From positions 1-13,079 of the forward strand of contig JBBRZF010000098.1 in assembly GCA_038236965.1 (NCBI GenBank): DNA of 13,079 bases, in the 5' to 3' direction. Shown here in pieces: positions 1 through 7,346 of the stretch. This DNA is from JBBRZF01 sp038236965 (GTDB taxonomy: Bacteria; Acidobacteriota; Terriglobia; Terriglobales; Acidobacteriaceae). The first letter of the stretch is position 1, and every line of letters begins with the position of its first letter. A program made the position numbers and the translations under genes. The notes under the pieces are model-generated. The model was not told where the DNA came from, did not search any database, and saw only the letters and a program-made list of their open reading frames with translations.

Positions 1-2
1 AC

Positions 3-980
3 GGTGTCGCCATGGCCTTCCGCGCCGGAGCCGAACTCAGCGACCTCGAATTCGTGCAGTTCCATCCCACCGCGCTTTATCTAAAGAAGGCGCCGCGATT
101 CCTGCTCTCAGAAGCCTTGCGCGGTGAAGGCGCGTACCTGCGCAACAGCGACCTCCATCGCTTCATGTCGAAGTATCACGAGATGGCTGAACTCGCGCCC
201 CGAGACGTTGTCGCCCGCGCCATCGCCCACGAACTGGAAGTCTCTCCGCTTAAAGATCCCATGGTCTATCTCGACCTGACGCACATGAACGCAGCGCGCG
301 TGGAGAAACGTTTTCCTCGCATCTACGCGACCTGCCTGCAATACAACATCGACATCACGGAAGAGATGATTCCCATCCGCCCGGCCGCGCACTACGCCAT
401 GGGCGGCGTCCGCACCGACCTCGCGGGGCACTCTACTCTCCCCGGCCTCTACGCCGCTGGAGAAGTCGCCGCCACCGGAGTTCATGGCGCCAATCGCCTC
501 GCCAGCAATTCGCTTTTAGAAGGATTGGTCTACGGCGCACGCGCAGCCGCAACCATGGCCGCCGAATTTCCTGTCGTCAATCAGGCGGCGGGAAAGAAAA
601 CTTCGACGAACGGAAAAAATAGTTCGAAGGCGAAGGTAGCCGAGCCCGCTCACACTTGCCAGCCTTGCCCGGAGGCCGAGCAGTTGATCGCCGATGTGCA
701 GAAGACGATGTGGAGCAACGTAGGCATCGTGCGCGAAGGCAAGAAGCTTCGCGAATGTGTCGCACGCCTGCAGGAACTAGCGGCCAAGCCGCCGGCGGCA
801 ACTTCGCGGCGCGCCTGGGAAGCAGCCAACATCGCGCAGACCGCGTTGCTGATCGCCCGCTCCGCACTGGCTCGCGAAGAAAGTCGTGGCGCTCATTACC
901 GCATGGATTGGCCCTTCCACGATGACAAGAAATTCCTCAAGCACTCCGTAGTCAGCAAAGAGAAAATCAGGTTCGAGTAA
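3..980 (+). CDS. nadB: L-aspartate oxidase, C-terminal part (5' end outside window)
   Basis: This flavoenzyme oxidises L-aspartate to iminoaspartate, the first step of de novo NAD synthesis; NadA then makes quinolinate. The frame is open from base 3, so the Met codon at 12 is internal. About 326 residues are present of a usual ~530; the N-terminal FAD-binding GxGxxG part is missing. Counting from Met12, family motifs are FVQFHPTALY (14-23), SEALRGEGAYL (33-43), APRDVVARAI (62-71), AAHYAMGGV (125-133) and HGANRLASNSLLEGLVYG (158-175). These carry the Glu, Arg and His residues used for substrate and flavin contacts in E. coli NadB. The fumarate reductase/succinate dehydrogenase C-terminal helical domain follows from about residue 220, after a Lys/Ser-rich linker (about 190-215) that ends in C-x-x-C (216, 219). 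SdhA/FrdA is the alternative, but HGANRLASNSLLE and the absence of SdhA-type segments favour NadB. The neighbouring gene converges on it and no other NAD gene is visible. Confidence 0.95.
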   Translation, partial: GVAMAFRAGAELSDLEFVQFHPTALYLKKAPRFLLSEALRGEGAYLRNSDLHRFMSKYHEMAELAPRDVVARAIAHELEVSPLKDPMVYLDLTHMNAARVEKRFPRIYATCLQYNIDITEEMIPIRPAAHYAMGGVRTDLAGHSTLPGLYAAGEVAATGVHGANRLASNSLLEGLVYGARAAATMAAEFPVVNQAAGKKTSTNGKNSSKAKVAEPAHTCQPCPEAEQLIADVQKTMWSNVGIVREGKKLRECVARLQELAAKPPAATSRRAWEAANIAQTALLIARSALAREESRGAHYRMDWPFHDDKKFLKHSVVSKEKIRFE

Positions 981-984
981 GACA

Positions 985-1023
985 GCCGCTAAGCTACTGA
1001 GCTACCGAGCTGCCAAGCTCCGG
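985..1023. repeat. Degenerate tandem 8-mer array after nadB
   Basis: Starting 5 nt after the nadB stop, four consecutive 8-mers each begin with AGCT: AGCTACTG at 992, AGCTACCG at 1000, AGCTGCCA at 1008 and AGCTCCGG at 1016. A partial unit GCCGCTA precedes them. The period is exactly 8 with no spacers. A related array lies in the other orientation at 4539-4578. The function is unknown. Confidence 0.8.
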
Positions 1024-1049
1024 GTTTCCTGCCTAAATATCTTGGTTTT

Positions 1050-1073
1050 CTTCGTGACTTCGTGTCTTCGTGG
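1050..1073. repeat. Tandem 8-mer array CTTCGTGN
   Basis: Three perfect-period 8-mers, CTTCGTGA (1050), CTTCGTGT (1058) and CTTCGTGG (1066), differ only in the last base. They lie between the convergent nadB and yihY genes. The unit sequence is unrelated to the array at 992-1023, yet the period is the same. Confidence 0.75.
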
Positions 1074-1133
1074 TGAATTCTTCTTTTCACACAATCCCGC
1101 AAGATCGAAAGCTGCAAAGCCCCGGCTCTTTCC

Positions 1134-1161
1134 CTCGCTACTCACTACTCGCGACTCGCTA
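1134..1161. repeat. Tandem 7-mer array CTCGCTA
   Basis: Four heptamers in a row: CTCGCTA (1134), CTCACTA (1141), CTCGCGA (1148) and CTCGCTA (1155). The array ends 8 nt before the last base of the convergent YihY-family gene, so on that gene's strand it lies just past the stop codon. The function is unknown. Confidence 0.75.
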
Positions 1162-1169
1162 CTGCTCTT

Positions 1170-2075
1170 TCACGCCGCACGGTCCCCCTCCGTAGCCTTC
1201 TTCGGTTCCACTTCCAGCGGAGGATGCTCCTTCAGCGGCAGCTTGCCGTCTCCCGACACCTGTAGGATTGCGGAATTGATTTCCGCTCCCAGCAGAATCG
1301 CGAACCCTGTCCAGTAAAGCCATACCATCAAGGCAACGCCTCCGCCGAGCGCACCATACGTCTTATTGAAGTTCGCGAAACTGCGGAAGTAGATTCCCAG
1401 CAGGTAGGTCAATGCCAGCCATGACGCCACGGCCAGCACCGCGCCCACCAAGGTGTTCCGGAAGCGTTGCTTCACGTTGGGCCCCAGGAAGTAGAGCGCC
1501 TCGATGGCCAGCACCGTGAATGCGATGCTGAGGGCCCAGTGTAGGTAGGGCCAAGTGATGGCCCACAGGTAGCTGAGGTGCAAGTGTTTCGCCAGCCACT
1601 CGCCGAATCGCGGTCCCACCAGCAATACGGCCATCGCGCCCATCATCAGCGTGCCGATCATGAACATGAGGCCCACCGCAAGTGAGCGCGTCTTCCAGTA
1701 AGGACGGGTCTCCGGCACGTCGTAGGCAACGTTGAGCGCCTCGATGGTGGCGGCGAATCCGCCGGAGACAGCCCAAATCGCGCCCACCAATCCGAAGGTC
1801 AGCAGCGTGCCCTTGTTCGGAGAAATCACGTCCGCCGCAACCTGCCGCACCAGTCCCATGCTGTCCGGCGGAACAAATCGCGACATCATGGAGAGGATCT
1901 GGTTGAACAGGTCTGGTATCGGAAGGTAGGCCACGATAGACGCAAGCGCGATGAGTGCCGGAAAAATGCCGAGAAGAAAAAAGTAGGAGAGACCAGCGGC
2001 AAAGGCCAGCGTGTGGTTATTGTTGACGTCCTCGGCGGCCTTCACGACCACCTGCTTCCATTGTTCGATTCGCAT
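1170..2075 (-). CDS. YihY/BrkB (UPF0761) family inner-membrane protein
   Basis: This 301-residue polytopic membrane protein matches the usual length of YihY/BrkB proteins, once annotated as 'ribonuclease BN' by mistake. The biochemical role of the family is not settled. Family signatures are the N-terminal AFAAGLSYFFLLGIFPALIAL segment (about 24-44) and the C-terminal FANFNKTYGALGGGVALMVWLYW stretch, followed by GAEINS. About six hydrophobic segments can be counted, at roughly 28-50, 92-113, 133-155, 168-195, 208-230 and 240-265. The tail after GDGKLPLKEHPP is hydrophilic, Glu/Lys-rich and probably cytoplasmic. The ATG at 2075 is followed directly by an amphipathic stretch typical of the family; upstream only a weak GAG is seen as ribosome-binding sequence. 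It is convergent with nadB and divergent from the adaptor gene. The family call is sure; the function is open. Confidence 0.9.
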   Translation of the reverse strand: MRIEQWKQVVVKAAEDVNNNHTLAFAAGLSYFFLLGIFPALIALASIVAYLPIPDLFNQILSMMSRFVPPDSMGLVRQVAADVISPNKGTLLTFGLVGAIWAVSGGFAATIEALNVAYDVPETRPYWKTRSLAVGLMFMIGTLMMGAMAVLLVGPRFGEWLAKHLHLSYLWAITWPYLHWALSIAFTVLAIEALYFLGPNVKQRFRNTLVGAVLAVASWLALTYLLGIYFRSFANFNKTYGALGGGVALMVWLYWTGFAILLGAEINSAILQVSGDGKLPLKEHPPLEVEPKKATEGDRAA

Positions 2076-2180
2076 CGTAACTCAGATGTCGATTCCCTGC
2101 CGCAGGCTGTGACCTTGTAGTCCGCTGCTCACAACATCAGCGCTGCTCGCGTGTTCAATCTTGTATCAGCCAAGTACCGA

Positions 2181-2209
2181 ATGACTCAATGTGTTCGGGT
2201 TGTTATACT
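2181..2209 (+). promoter_or_regulatory. Sigma70-type promoter for the adaptor-TPR-tolC cluster
   Basis: A -35-like ATGACT (2181-2186, 4/6 to TTGACA) and a -10-like TATACT (2204-2209, 5/6 to TATAAT) are separated by exactly 17 bp. Transcription would start near 2216. This leaves a leader of about 53 nt to the ATG at 2269 and excludes the in-frame GTG at 2191 as start. The prediction comes from sequence only. Confidence 0.55.
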
Positions 2210-2268
2210 TACATGCGCTCCAGTGTCAGGCGATTGGTTCTGTCTGGCGTTGGGCGTCTGAACTCATA

Positions 2269-3522
2269 ATGGCCACATCAAATAATATTACCGCGCAAGG
2301 AAGCAGCCGCCGCCGTTGGATAGGCGTGTTCATCCTCATAGCGGCCGTTGTGGTACTCACAGCCTTTCTGTCTCTGCGTCCGCGCCGCATACGCATACAG
2401 GTCACGCAGCCCGACCGGCAAGATATTACCAGCTCTATTTCCACCAACGGAAAGATGGAAGCTGCTCAGAATTTCGAAGCCCACGCTCCCTCGCCATCGA
2501 CCGTCAAACGCATCCTTGTTGATGTCGGCGCGCGCGTTCGCAAAGGACAGCTTCTGATTCAGCTCGACGACACCGACGCGCGCGCGTCGGCCGCCAAGAC
2601 TCTGGCGCAGGTACGGGCCGCCGAGGCCAATCTGGCTTCGTTCCGTTCGGGAGGTACACAGGAAGAGGTACTCACCCGTCGCTCCGACCTCTCCAAGGCG
2701 CAAACCGAGCGTTCGGCCGCGCAGCGCAATCTGGAAGCATTGCAGAGACTCAAACAGCGCGGGGCCGCCTCAGACGCTGAGGTGCAAGCCGCTCAAGACC
2801 GTCTCAATCGCGCCAGCGCCGATGCCACCCTCTTCGAATCCAAGGGTAGCCAGCGCTACTCCACTGCCGACATTGCCCGCGCGCAAGCAGAGCTCGAGAA
2901 CGCCAGGACCGCGAACCAGGCAGCGAAGAACGCCATCGCCGCCGCCAACGTGACCGCACCGTTCGATGGCACCGTCTACTTTCTCCCGCTTCGCGAAGGC
3001 GCTTTCGTCAATACCGGAGAGATGCTGCTTCAGCTGGCAGACCTCCACAAGATGCAGGTTCGCGCTTTCATCGACGAGCCCGAGATCGGACGTCTGCAAA
3101 AAGGCCAAGTCGTAAAGATTGGCTGGGATGCGATTCCCGGACGCGCCTGGCAAGGCGAAGTCACCGCGATTCCCACCACGGTGATCAGTCGCGGAACCCG
3201 GGTCGTCGGCGAGATAACCTGTCTGGTCGATAACTCCGACCTCAAGCTGTTGCCCAACGTGAATGTTTCCGTCACGGTGGTCACCTCCAGCCGGCAGAAC
3301 GCACTGGCTGTGCCTCGAGAAGCGGTTCGCGAGGACGACAACAAGTATTACGTCTTCGTGGTAGACGGCAACCATCTGCACAAGCAGCAGGTCGAAACCG
3401 GAGTCGCTAATCTCACGCACATCGAAGTGACCAAGGGGCTCAGCGACAAGCAGACCATCGCCATCACGTCCCTCAGCCCAACGCCGCTCTTCGACGGCGC
3501 GTCGGTTAAGATCGAACAGTAA
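2269..3522 (+). CDS. HlyD/MacA-type periplasmic adaptor (membrane fusion protein)
   Basis: This adaptor would bridge an inner-membrane transporter and an outer-membrane TolC channel. From ATG 2269 it has 417 residues: a short basic cytoplasmic N-terminus, one membrane anchor (about 17-36), a first lipoyl half around 75-100 (VGARVRKGQLLIQLD), a long Ala/Gln/Arg-rich alpha-helical hairpin (about 103-226), a second lipoyl half (AANVTAPFDGTVYFLPLREGAFVNTGEMLLQL, about 225-256), a beta-barrel domain (about 263-340) and a membrane-proximal domain at the C-terminus. An in-frame GTG at 2191 would add 26 residues but overlaps the promoter-like -10 and gives a worse N-terminus. No strong Shine-Dalgarno precedes 2269. 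The order matches MacA-like adaptors of ABC exporters, although RND-type adaptors share the fold. The TPR gene begins 2 nt after its stop and tolC follows, so one transcript is likely. No pump gene is adjacent, so the substrate is unknown. Confidence 0.9.
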   Translation: MATSNNITAQGSSRRRWIGVFILIAAVVVLTAFLSLRPRRIRIQVTQPDRQDITSSISTNGKMEAAQNFEAHAPSPSTVKRILVDVGARVRKGQLLIQLDDTDARASAAKTLAQVRAAEANLASFRSGGTQEEVLTRRSDLSKAQTERSAAQRNLEALQRLKQRGAASDAEVQAAQDRLNRASADATLFESKGSQRYSTADIARAQAELENARTANQAAKNAIAAANVTAPFDGTVYFLPLREGAFVNTGEMLLQLADLHKMQVRAFIDEPEIGRLQKGQVVKIGWDAIPGRAWQGEVTAIPTTVISRGTRVVGEITCLVDNSDLKLLPNVNVSVTVVTSSRQNALAVPREAVREDDNKYYVFVVDGNHLHKQQVETGVANLTHIEVTKGLSDKQTIAITSLSPTPLFDGASVKIEQ

Positions 3523-3524
3523 GC

Positions 3525-4493
3525 ATGAAGAAATCTCTTCGCAGCCTCATAACCCTTGCTGTCTTTGTCGCCGGCACGCTTTCAATGGCTGCCGCGCAGA
3601 ATCCCGCGCTCGACCTGCTCAACGCCGGACGCTTCGACGCGGCTGTCCGCTTGCTCGACGAACAGGTGAAGGCAAATCCGAATAATGCCGAGGCCTATAA
3701 CCTTCTCTGCCGCGCCTACAATTCGGTCGAGGACTGGGACGCGGCGATTCGCAACGGCGAGCGCGCCGTGCAGTTGCAGCCCAGCCGTGGCGCATACCAC
3801 CTCTGGCTGGGACGCGCCTACGGCGGCAAAGCCGACAATGCCGGCGGCCTCTCCGCCTTCGCTCTGGCTCGCAAGACCGTCGCCTCATTCCAGCGCGCTG
3901 TCCAACTCGACCCGACAGACATCCACGCGAAGGAAGACCTTGCCGAGTTTTACGTTGAAGCTCCGGGTATGGTCGGTGGCGGCAAGGACAAGGCTCGCGC
4001 ACTTGCTGACCAGGTAGCGGCCAGCGCTCCTTCTCTCGCGCACTGGATCCGCGCGCGCATATTGATGAAGGACAAGAATCTGCCTGAGTCCGAACGCGAA
4101 TACAAGGAATCCATCGCTGCCAGCGGAAACCTACCCTCCGCCATTCTCGAACTAGCGCGCTTTTACAAGTGGACCGGGCGCAACGACGAAGTGCAATCAA
4201 CCGTCGCCCGTGCGCTCTCCTCCGAGAAGCGGACCCCTATGGACCTGTTCACGGGCGCCGAACTTCTCGATGGCGCAGGACGCAATTACTCCGGCGCCAT
4301 CCAGCTTTTGAAAATCTATCTAGCCGGTAAGACCGTAGAAGGCGCTCCCGCTTTCCGCGCCCATTTCCTTGTGGGCGAGATGCTGGAGAAGACAGGAGAC
4401 CGCGTCGCAGCCGCCGCCGAGTACAAGGCCGCGCTTGCCTTGGCCTCCAACTATCGCCTGGCCCGCAACGGACTCAGTCGACTTGCCAGGTAA
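3525..4493 (+). CDS. Secreted TPR-repeat protein
   Basis: This 322-residue protein has a signal peptide (MKK start, hydrophobic core about 8-22, likely cleavage after MAAA, before QNP), so it should act in the periplasm. Tetratricopeptide-type helical pairs follow, for example GRFDAAVRLLDEQVKANPNNAEAYNLL (35-61), WDAAIRNGERAVQLQPSRGAYHLWLGRAYG (71-100), ASFQRAVQLDPTDIHAKEDLAEFYVEAPG (120-148) and GDRVAAAAEYKAALALASNYRLARNGLSRL (291-320). TPRs bind proteins; there is no catalytic motif. The ATG lies 2 nt after the adaptor stop, which suggests translational coupling and a link to the export system. A scaffolding or assembly role next to the adaptor and TolC is my inference. The family assignment is sure; the specific role is unknown. 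Confidence 0.88.
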   Translation: MKKSLRSLITLAVFVAGTLSMAAAQNPALDLLNAGRFDAAVRLLDEQVKANPNNAEAYNLLCRAYNSVEDWDAAIRNGERAVQLQPSRGAYHLWLGRAYGGKADNAGGLSAFALARKTVASFQRAVQLDPTDIHAKEDLAEFYVEAPGMVGGGKDKARALADQVAASAPSLAHWIRARILMKDKNLPESEREYKESIAASGNLPSAILELARFYKWTGRNDEVQSTVARALSSEKRTPMDLFTGAELLDGAGRNYSGAIQLLKIYLAGKTVEGAPAFRAHFLVGEMLEKTGDRVAAAAEYKAALALASNYRLARNGLSRLAR

Positions 4494-4538
4494 TAAAACG
4501 CAGAACTGCCGGGCCGTTAAGCAGGAGAAGGCGCTTGC

Positions 4539-4578
4539 TTATTGGCTCAGCGACTTAGTAGCTTAGTAGCTCGCAGCA
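4539..4578. repeat. Five-unit degenerate tandem 8-mer array between the TPR gene and tolC
   Basis: Five contiguous 8-mers: TTATTGGC (4539), TCAGCGAC (4547), TTAGTAGC (4555), TTAGTAGC (4563) and TCGCAGCA (4571). On the opposite strand units read AGCTACTA, AGCTACTA, AGTCGCTG..., the same family as the array after nadB at 992-1023. The array ends one base before the tolC ribosome-binding site, so it would lie inside an operon transcript. Confidence 0.8.
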
Positions 4579-4590
4579 AAAGGTGACGTG

Positions 4591-5913
4591 ATGCGACTCG
4601 ATTCGCGATTTCGACGGACTATTTCTCGCATGCTCATTGCGCTTGCCGCGGCTGCGCTTTGTACTGCGCCCGCCGCCGCGCAGCAGATCACGTTCAAACA
4701 GGCCATCGACCTCGCGTTAAAGCGCAGCGGCATCATGGCCATCGCCGCAGCAGACCAGGTTCGCGCGCACGAGAATTACGTGGAGCTCCGCAGCGCCTAC
4801 ATCCCCTCGGTCACGCTCGGCTCAGGACTCGGCTACCAGGTTGGCGTTCCTCTCGCCACGGCCGGTTCAGCGCCTTCCCTTTTCAATATCACCACACAGC
4901 AATTCATTCTCAACTTCGCACAACACGATTTCATTCGCGCCGCCAAGACCGAGTGGAAGGCCAGCGATCTGGACATGCAGGACAAGCGCAACCAGGTCAT
5001 CATGGATACTGCCATCCTCTATAGTGAGCTCACCACGGTGCTGGGCAAACTGCGCTCCCTGCACGAGCAGCAACAGGCGGCGACGCACTCCGAGTTCATC
5101 AGCTCCGAACGCCGCAAGGAAGGGCTGGAAAGCGAGCTTGATGTAAAGCGCGCCCAGTTGACGCGCGCAAAAGTGGCGGTTCGCCTGGCGCAATCGGAAG
5201 GCGATGCCGACGTCCTGCGCGACCGTCTCTCCAAGCTGATGGGCGTTCCCGCTGCCGGCCTCGAACTCGACGAGAAGTCGCTCCCCGGCGCTCCCGAAGT
5301 TCATCAGGATGCCGACCTCGCAAAGATTGCGGCTGCCATCAGTCCTGTAGCCTTGCTCTCCGACGCCCACGCTAAAGCAGCGGAACTGCGCGCCCGCGCC
5401 GAAGGACGCGTGCTATTCCCCTCCATCGATTTCGGTACGCAGTACGCCCGGCTGGCAAGCTTCAATAATTACGACGAGTTCTATCGCAAGTTCACCAAGA
5501 ACAACTACACCTTTGGCGCCGAGATCCGTTTCCCCATCCTCAACTTCGCGCAACGCGCCCGCGCAGCATCCGCACGCGCAGAAGCAGTGAAGGCCAAGAG
5601 GCAGGCAGACGACGTTCGAGCGCAGATATCGTCCGACACGCTTCGACTGCAACGCAGCGTTCGCCAGCTCTCCGCCATGCGCGACGTCACACGACTCGAG
5701 TACGAGATCTCTTTCGGAAACTTCGGTGCCGTGCAGACCAGGATTCAGTCAGGAGGCGCAACCTCTGCTGACTACGAACAGGCTCGCATCGATACCGGAG
5801 ACAAGTACGTTACCTACCTCGATGCCAATCTCGACCTTTATCGCGCGCAGGTGCAACTGATGCGCGCCACTGGAGAGTTGGAGAACTGGATCGCAACCGT
5901 TCCCAAACCGTGA
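4591..5913 (+). CDS. TolC-family outer-membrane efflux channel
   Basis: This 440-residue outer membrane efflux protein forms the trimeric channel-tunnel that adaptors dock to. It has a signal peptide (basic MRLDSRFRRT, hydrophobic core 13-25, cleavage predicted after APAAA at 30, before QQITF). Two OEP repeat halves follow: ITFKQAIDLALKRSG... opens the first, and long Ala/Arg/Gln-rich coiled helices (about 130-215 and 315-385) form the barrel-extending tunnel. Aromatic beta-strand segments such as the one around NNYTFGAEIRFPILNFAQRARA (second half) fit the outer-membrane strands. The start was chosen at ATG 4591 because AAGGTG (4580-4585) stands 5 nt upstream; the GTG at 4588 would be only 2 nt away. 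It is the third gene of the adaptor-TPR-tolC cluster. The length is typical and nothing is missing. The substrate cannot be read from sequence. Confidence 0.93.
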   Translation: MRLDSRFRRTISRMLIALAAAALCTAPAAAQQITFKQAIDLALKRSGIMAIAAADQVRAHENYVELRSAYIPSVTLGSGLGYQVGVPLATAGSAPSLFNITTQQFILNFAQHDFIRAAKTEWKASDLDMQDKRNQVIMDTAILYSELTTVLGKLRSLHEQQQAATHSEFISSERRKEGLESELDVKRAQLTRAKVAVRLAQSEGDADVLRDRLSKLMGVPAAGLELDEKSLPGAPEVHQDADLAKIAAAISPVALLSDAHAKAAELRARAEGRVLFPSIDFGTQYARLASFNNYDEFYRKFTKNNYTFGAEIRFPILNFAQRARAASARAEAVKAKRQADDVRAQISSDTLRLQRSVRQLSAMRDVTRLEYEISFGNFGAVQTRIQSGGATSADYEQARIDTGDKYVTYLDANLDLYRAQVQLMRATGELENWIATVPKP

Positions 5914-5924
5914 GATAAATTTGT

Positions 5925-6028
5925 AATGGGGTAATTACTAATTGGGTAATTGAGAGTCAAAAGCAAAGGCCACCGCACCCGCGATGGCCTTTGACTTTCA
6001 ATTTACCCAATTACTAAATTACCCACTT
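5925..6028. terminator. Large inverted repeat, probable bidirectional terminator built of 8-mers
   Basis: Two arms of about 45 nt (5925-5972 and 5985-6028) are near-complementary around a 12-nt loop (5973-5984). The innermost stem is CAAAGGCCA / TGGCCTTTG, with A-rich sequence before it and TTTGACTTTC after it, so it can serve both converging genes (tolC and the glycosyltransferase). The outer arms are tandem 8-mers: on the right arm ATTTACCC, AATTACTA, AATTACCC, ACTTACCA from 6001; on the left arm the complement with one indel. The arms differ by a 4-nt insertion and a few mismatches. Confidence 0.75.
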
Positions 6029-6041
6029 ACCAATCTTTCTC

Positions 6042-7346
6042 TCACCCGACAACAACTTCCTCCAACTGCTCGTCCTCGTCGCTCTCGCGTACCTTCTTCC
6101 TCTCCAGGACTTCCACAACAGCGTAAGTTCCGAAGATAACGATGATGGTGTCGATGGGGTGCCGGTAATCCATACTTGGATGCGTGAAGTAATACACCAT
6201 CGGGAAGCAGAGGATGCCGATAAGGAGCGGCATGAAATCGCGCCCAATCCCGTTCTGTCGCGCGAAATGGAAGCCCGTTAACAGCAGAAACGTCATGGTC
6301 GCGCTGAAGATGACATTGGGAATATGGAAAGGTTCGTCGGCCAGGAACTTGCTGTCCAGCGACCAGAATCCCGTCCACGTGTATACAAAGCGGCGCACCG
6401 TAAGCCACGCAAAGAAGCCCGGATGCTCGCTGATGAACTGCTTCGTCTGCACTTTCTTGGCATCCATGTAGCGCAATTCGCCAAGCTTCTCCCACTCCGC
6501 GAGCTCGATAGGACTGTTCGAAGGATGCGCCGAGTCAGGCGTCACGTCCGATGTATCGCCATTGTTGCCGACGTGCATCTCCAGCCAGAAGTTATCGCGC
6601 AGCGGAATGAATTTTCCGAAGACGACATAGTTCCTCACTACCCACGGCGACATGATCACCCAGAAAACCAGCGAGGCCATCACCGCACGCATAAACCACT
6701 TCTGTCCGTCCTTGTGGTGGCGGTACGCAACCCACAGTCCCAGGAACGGCAGCGTGCCCACCATCGCCGGACTGATCAGCGCGCCTAGCCCCCACAGCGC
6801 GCCCCATCCAAACCACTTCGCCGTCGTCGGCGATTCCGCCAGTTCCAGTGTGAACCACATGATGAAGCTGAACAGCATCGTGGTCAGCGTGTTCTCCCAG
6901 ATGCGTCCTGCCGAAAGGTAAACGGAGTACGGGAAGAACGCCCACACCCATCCCGAATACAGGGCCACGCGACGGCCAAAGAATCGACGCGCGATGTTCA
7001 CTACCGGAATGATCGTAACCACGCCGAAGATGCTGTTGAGCGTAAGAATCGCCCAAGCCGAGGCCGTGCTGAACAGGCCAAACACTTTGAAGACGCCCGC
7101 CAACAGCACCGGGTATCCGGGCGCCATCCACGCCGTTGGGCCAGACGGTTCAAAGAGCGGAGAGCTGAAGCCGCTTCCCTCAAATAGCGAGCGCGCCACG
7201 CGTCCCATCTCCCACCCAAACTTCCAGTGGTCGAGAATGGGATTCAAGTGATTGGTGACCATGAACGCCACCACCACGAGGCGCAGCAACAACCCCGCCG
7301 CCATCATGAAAAAAACAGCTTTCCTCATGCTTGTCATTCGATCCAA
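6042..7346 (-). CDS. GT-C membrane glycosyltransferase (family 39/ArnT-like)
   Basis: This 434-residue polytopic membrane protein resembles GT39/PMT-type glycosyltransferases, which move sugars from polyprenyl-phosphate donors to lipids or proteins on the outer face of the inner membrane. After the first membrane segment (about 10-31) comes a large first loop with an Asp (NPILDHWKFGWEMGRVARSLFEGSGF) and the family-like PTAWMAPGYPVLLAG (69-83). Roughly nine to ten further hydrophobic segments follow. The C-terminus ends in a short acidic Glu/Asp-rich tail. The start is a TTG at 7346, because AGGGGAAGG (plus-strand 7355-7363) lies 8 nt upstream; in-frame ATGs at 7337 and 7328 lack a well-spaced site. 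It stands alone: it converges on the TolC gene and diverges from the secreted protein gene, so acceptor and donor cannot be inferred. The GT-C class is likely; the precise family is less sure. Confidence 0.75.
   Translation of the reverse strand: MDRMTSMRKAVFFMMAAGLLLRLVVVAFMVTNHLNPILDHWKFGWEMGRVARSLFEGSGFSSPLFEPSGPTAWMAPGYPVLLAGVFKVFGLFSTASAWAILTLNSIFGVVTIIPVVNIARRFFGRRVALYSGWVWAFFPYSVYLSAGRIWENTLTTMLFSFIMWFTLELAESPTTAKWFGWGALWGLGALISPAMVGTLPFLGLWVAYRHHKDGQKWFMRAVMASLVFWVIMSPWVVRNYVVFGKFIPLRDNFWLEMHVGNNGDTSDVTPDSAHPSNSPIELAEWEKLGELRYMDAKKVQTKQFISEHPGFFAWLTVRRFVYTWTGFWSLDSKFLADEPFHIPNVIFSATMTFLLLTGFHFARQNGIGRDFMPLLIGILCFPMVYYFTHPSMDYRHPIDTIIVIFGTYAVVEVLERKKVRESDEDEQLEEVVVG

Noticed and set aside
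985..1161. Repeat arrays read as a CRISPR array
   Set aside because: Units are 7-8 nt with no spacers, and no cas gene is present.
1042..1317. A short + strand open frame between nadB and the YihY gene
   Set aside because: It runs over the tandem repeats and into the antisense of the YihY-family tail; composition is low-complexity and non-coding in character.
3619..4200. A 193-residue minus-strand open frame across the TPR gene
   Set aside because: Arg/Cys-rich shadow of the real gene with no ribosome-binding site.
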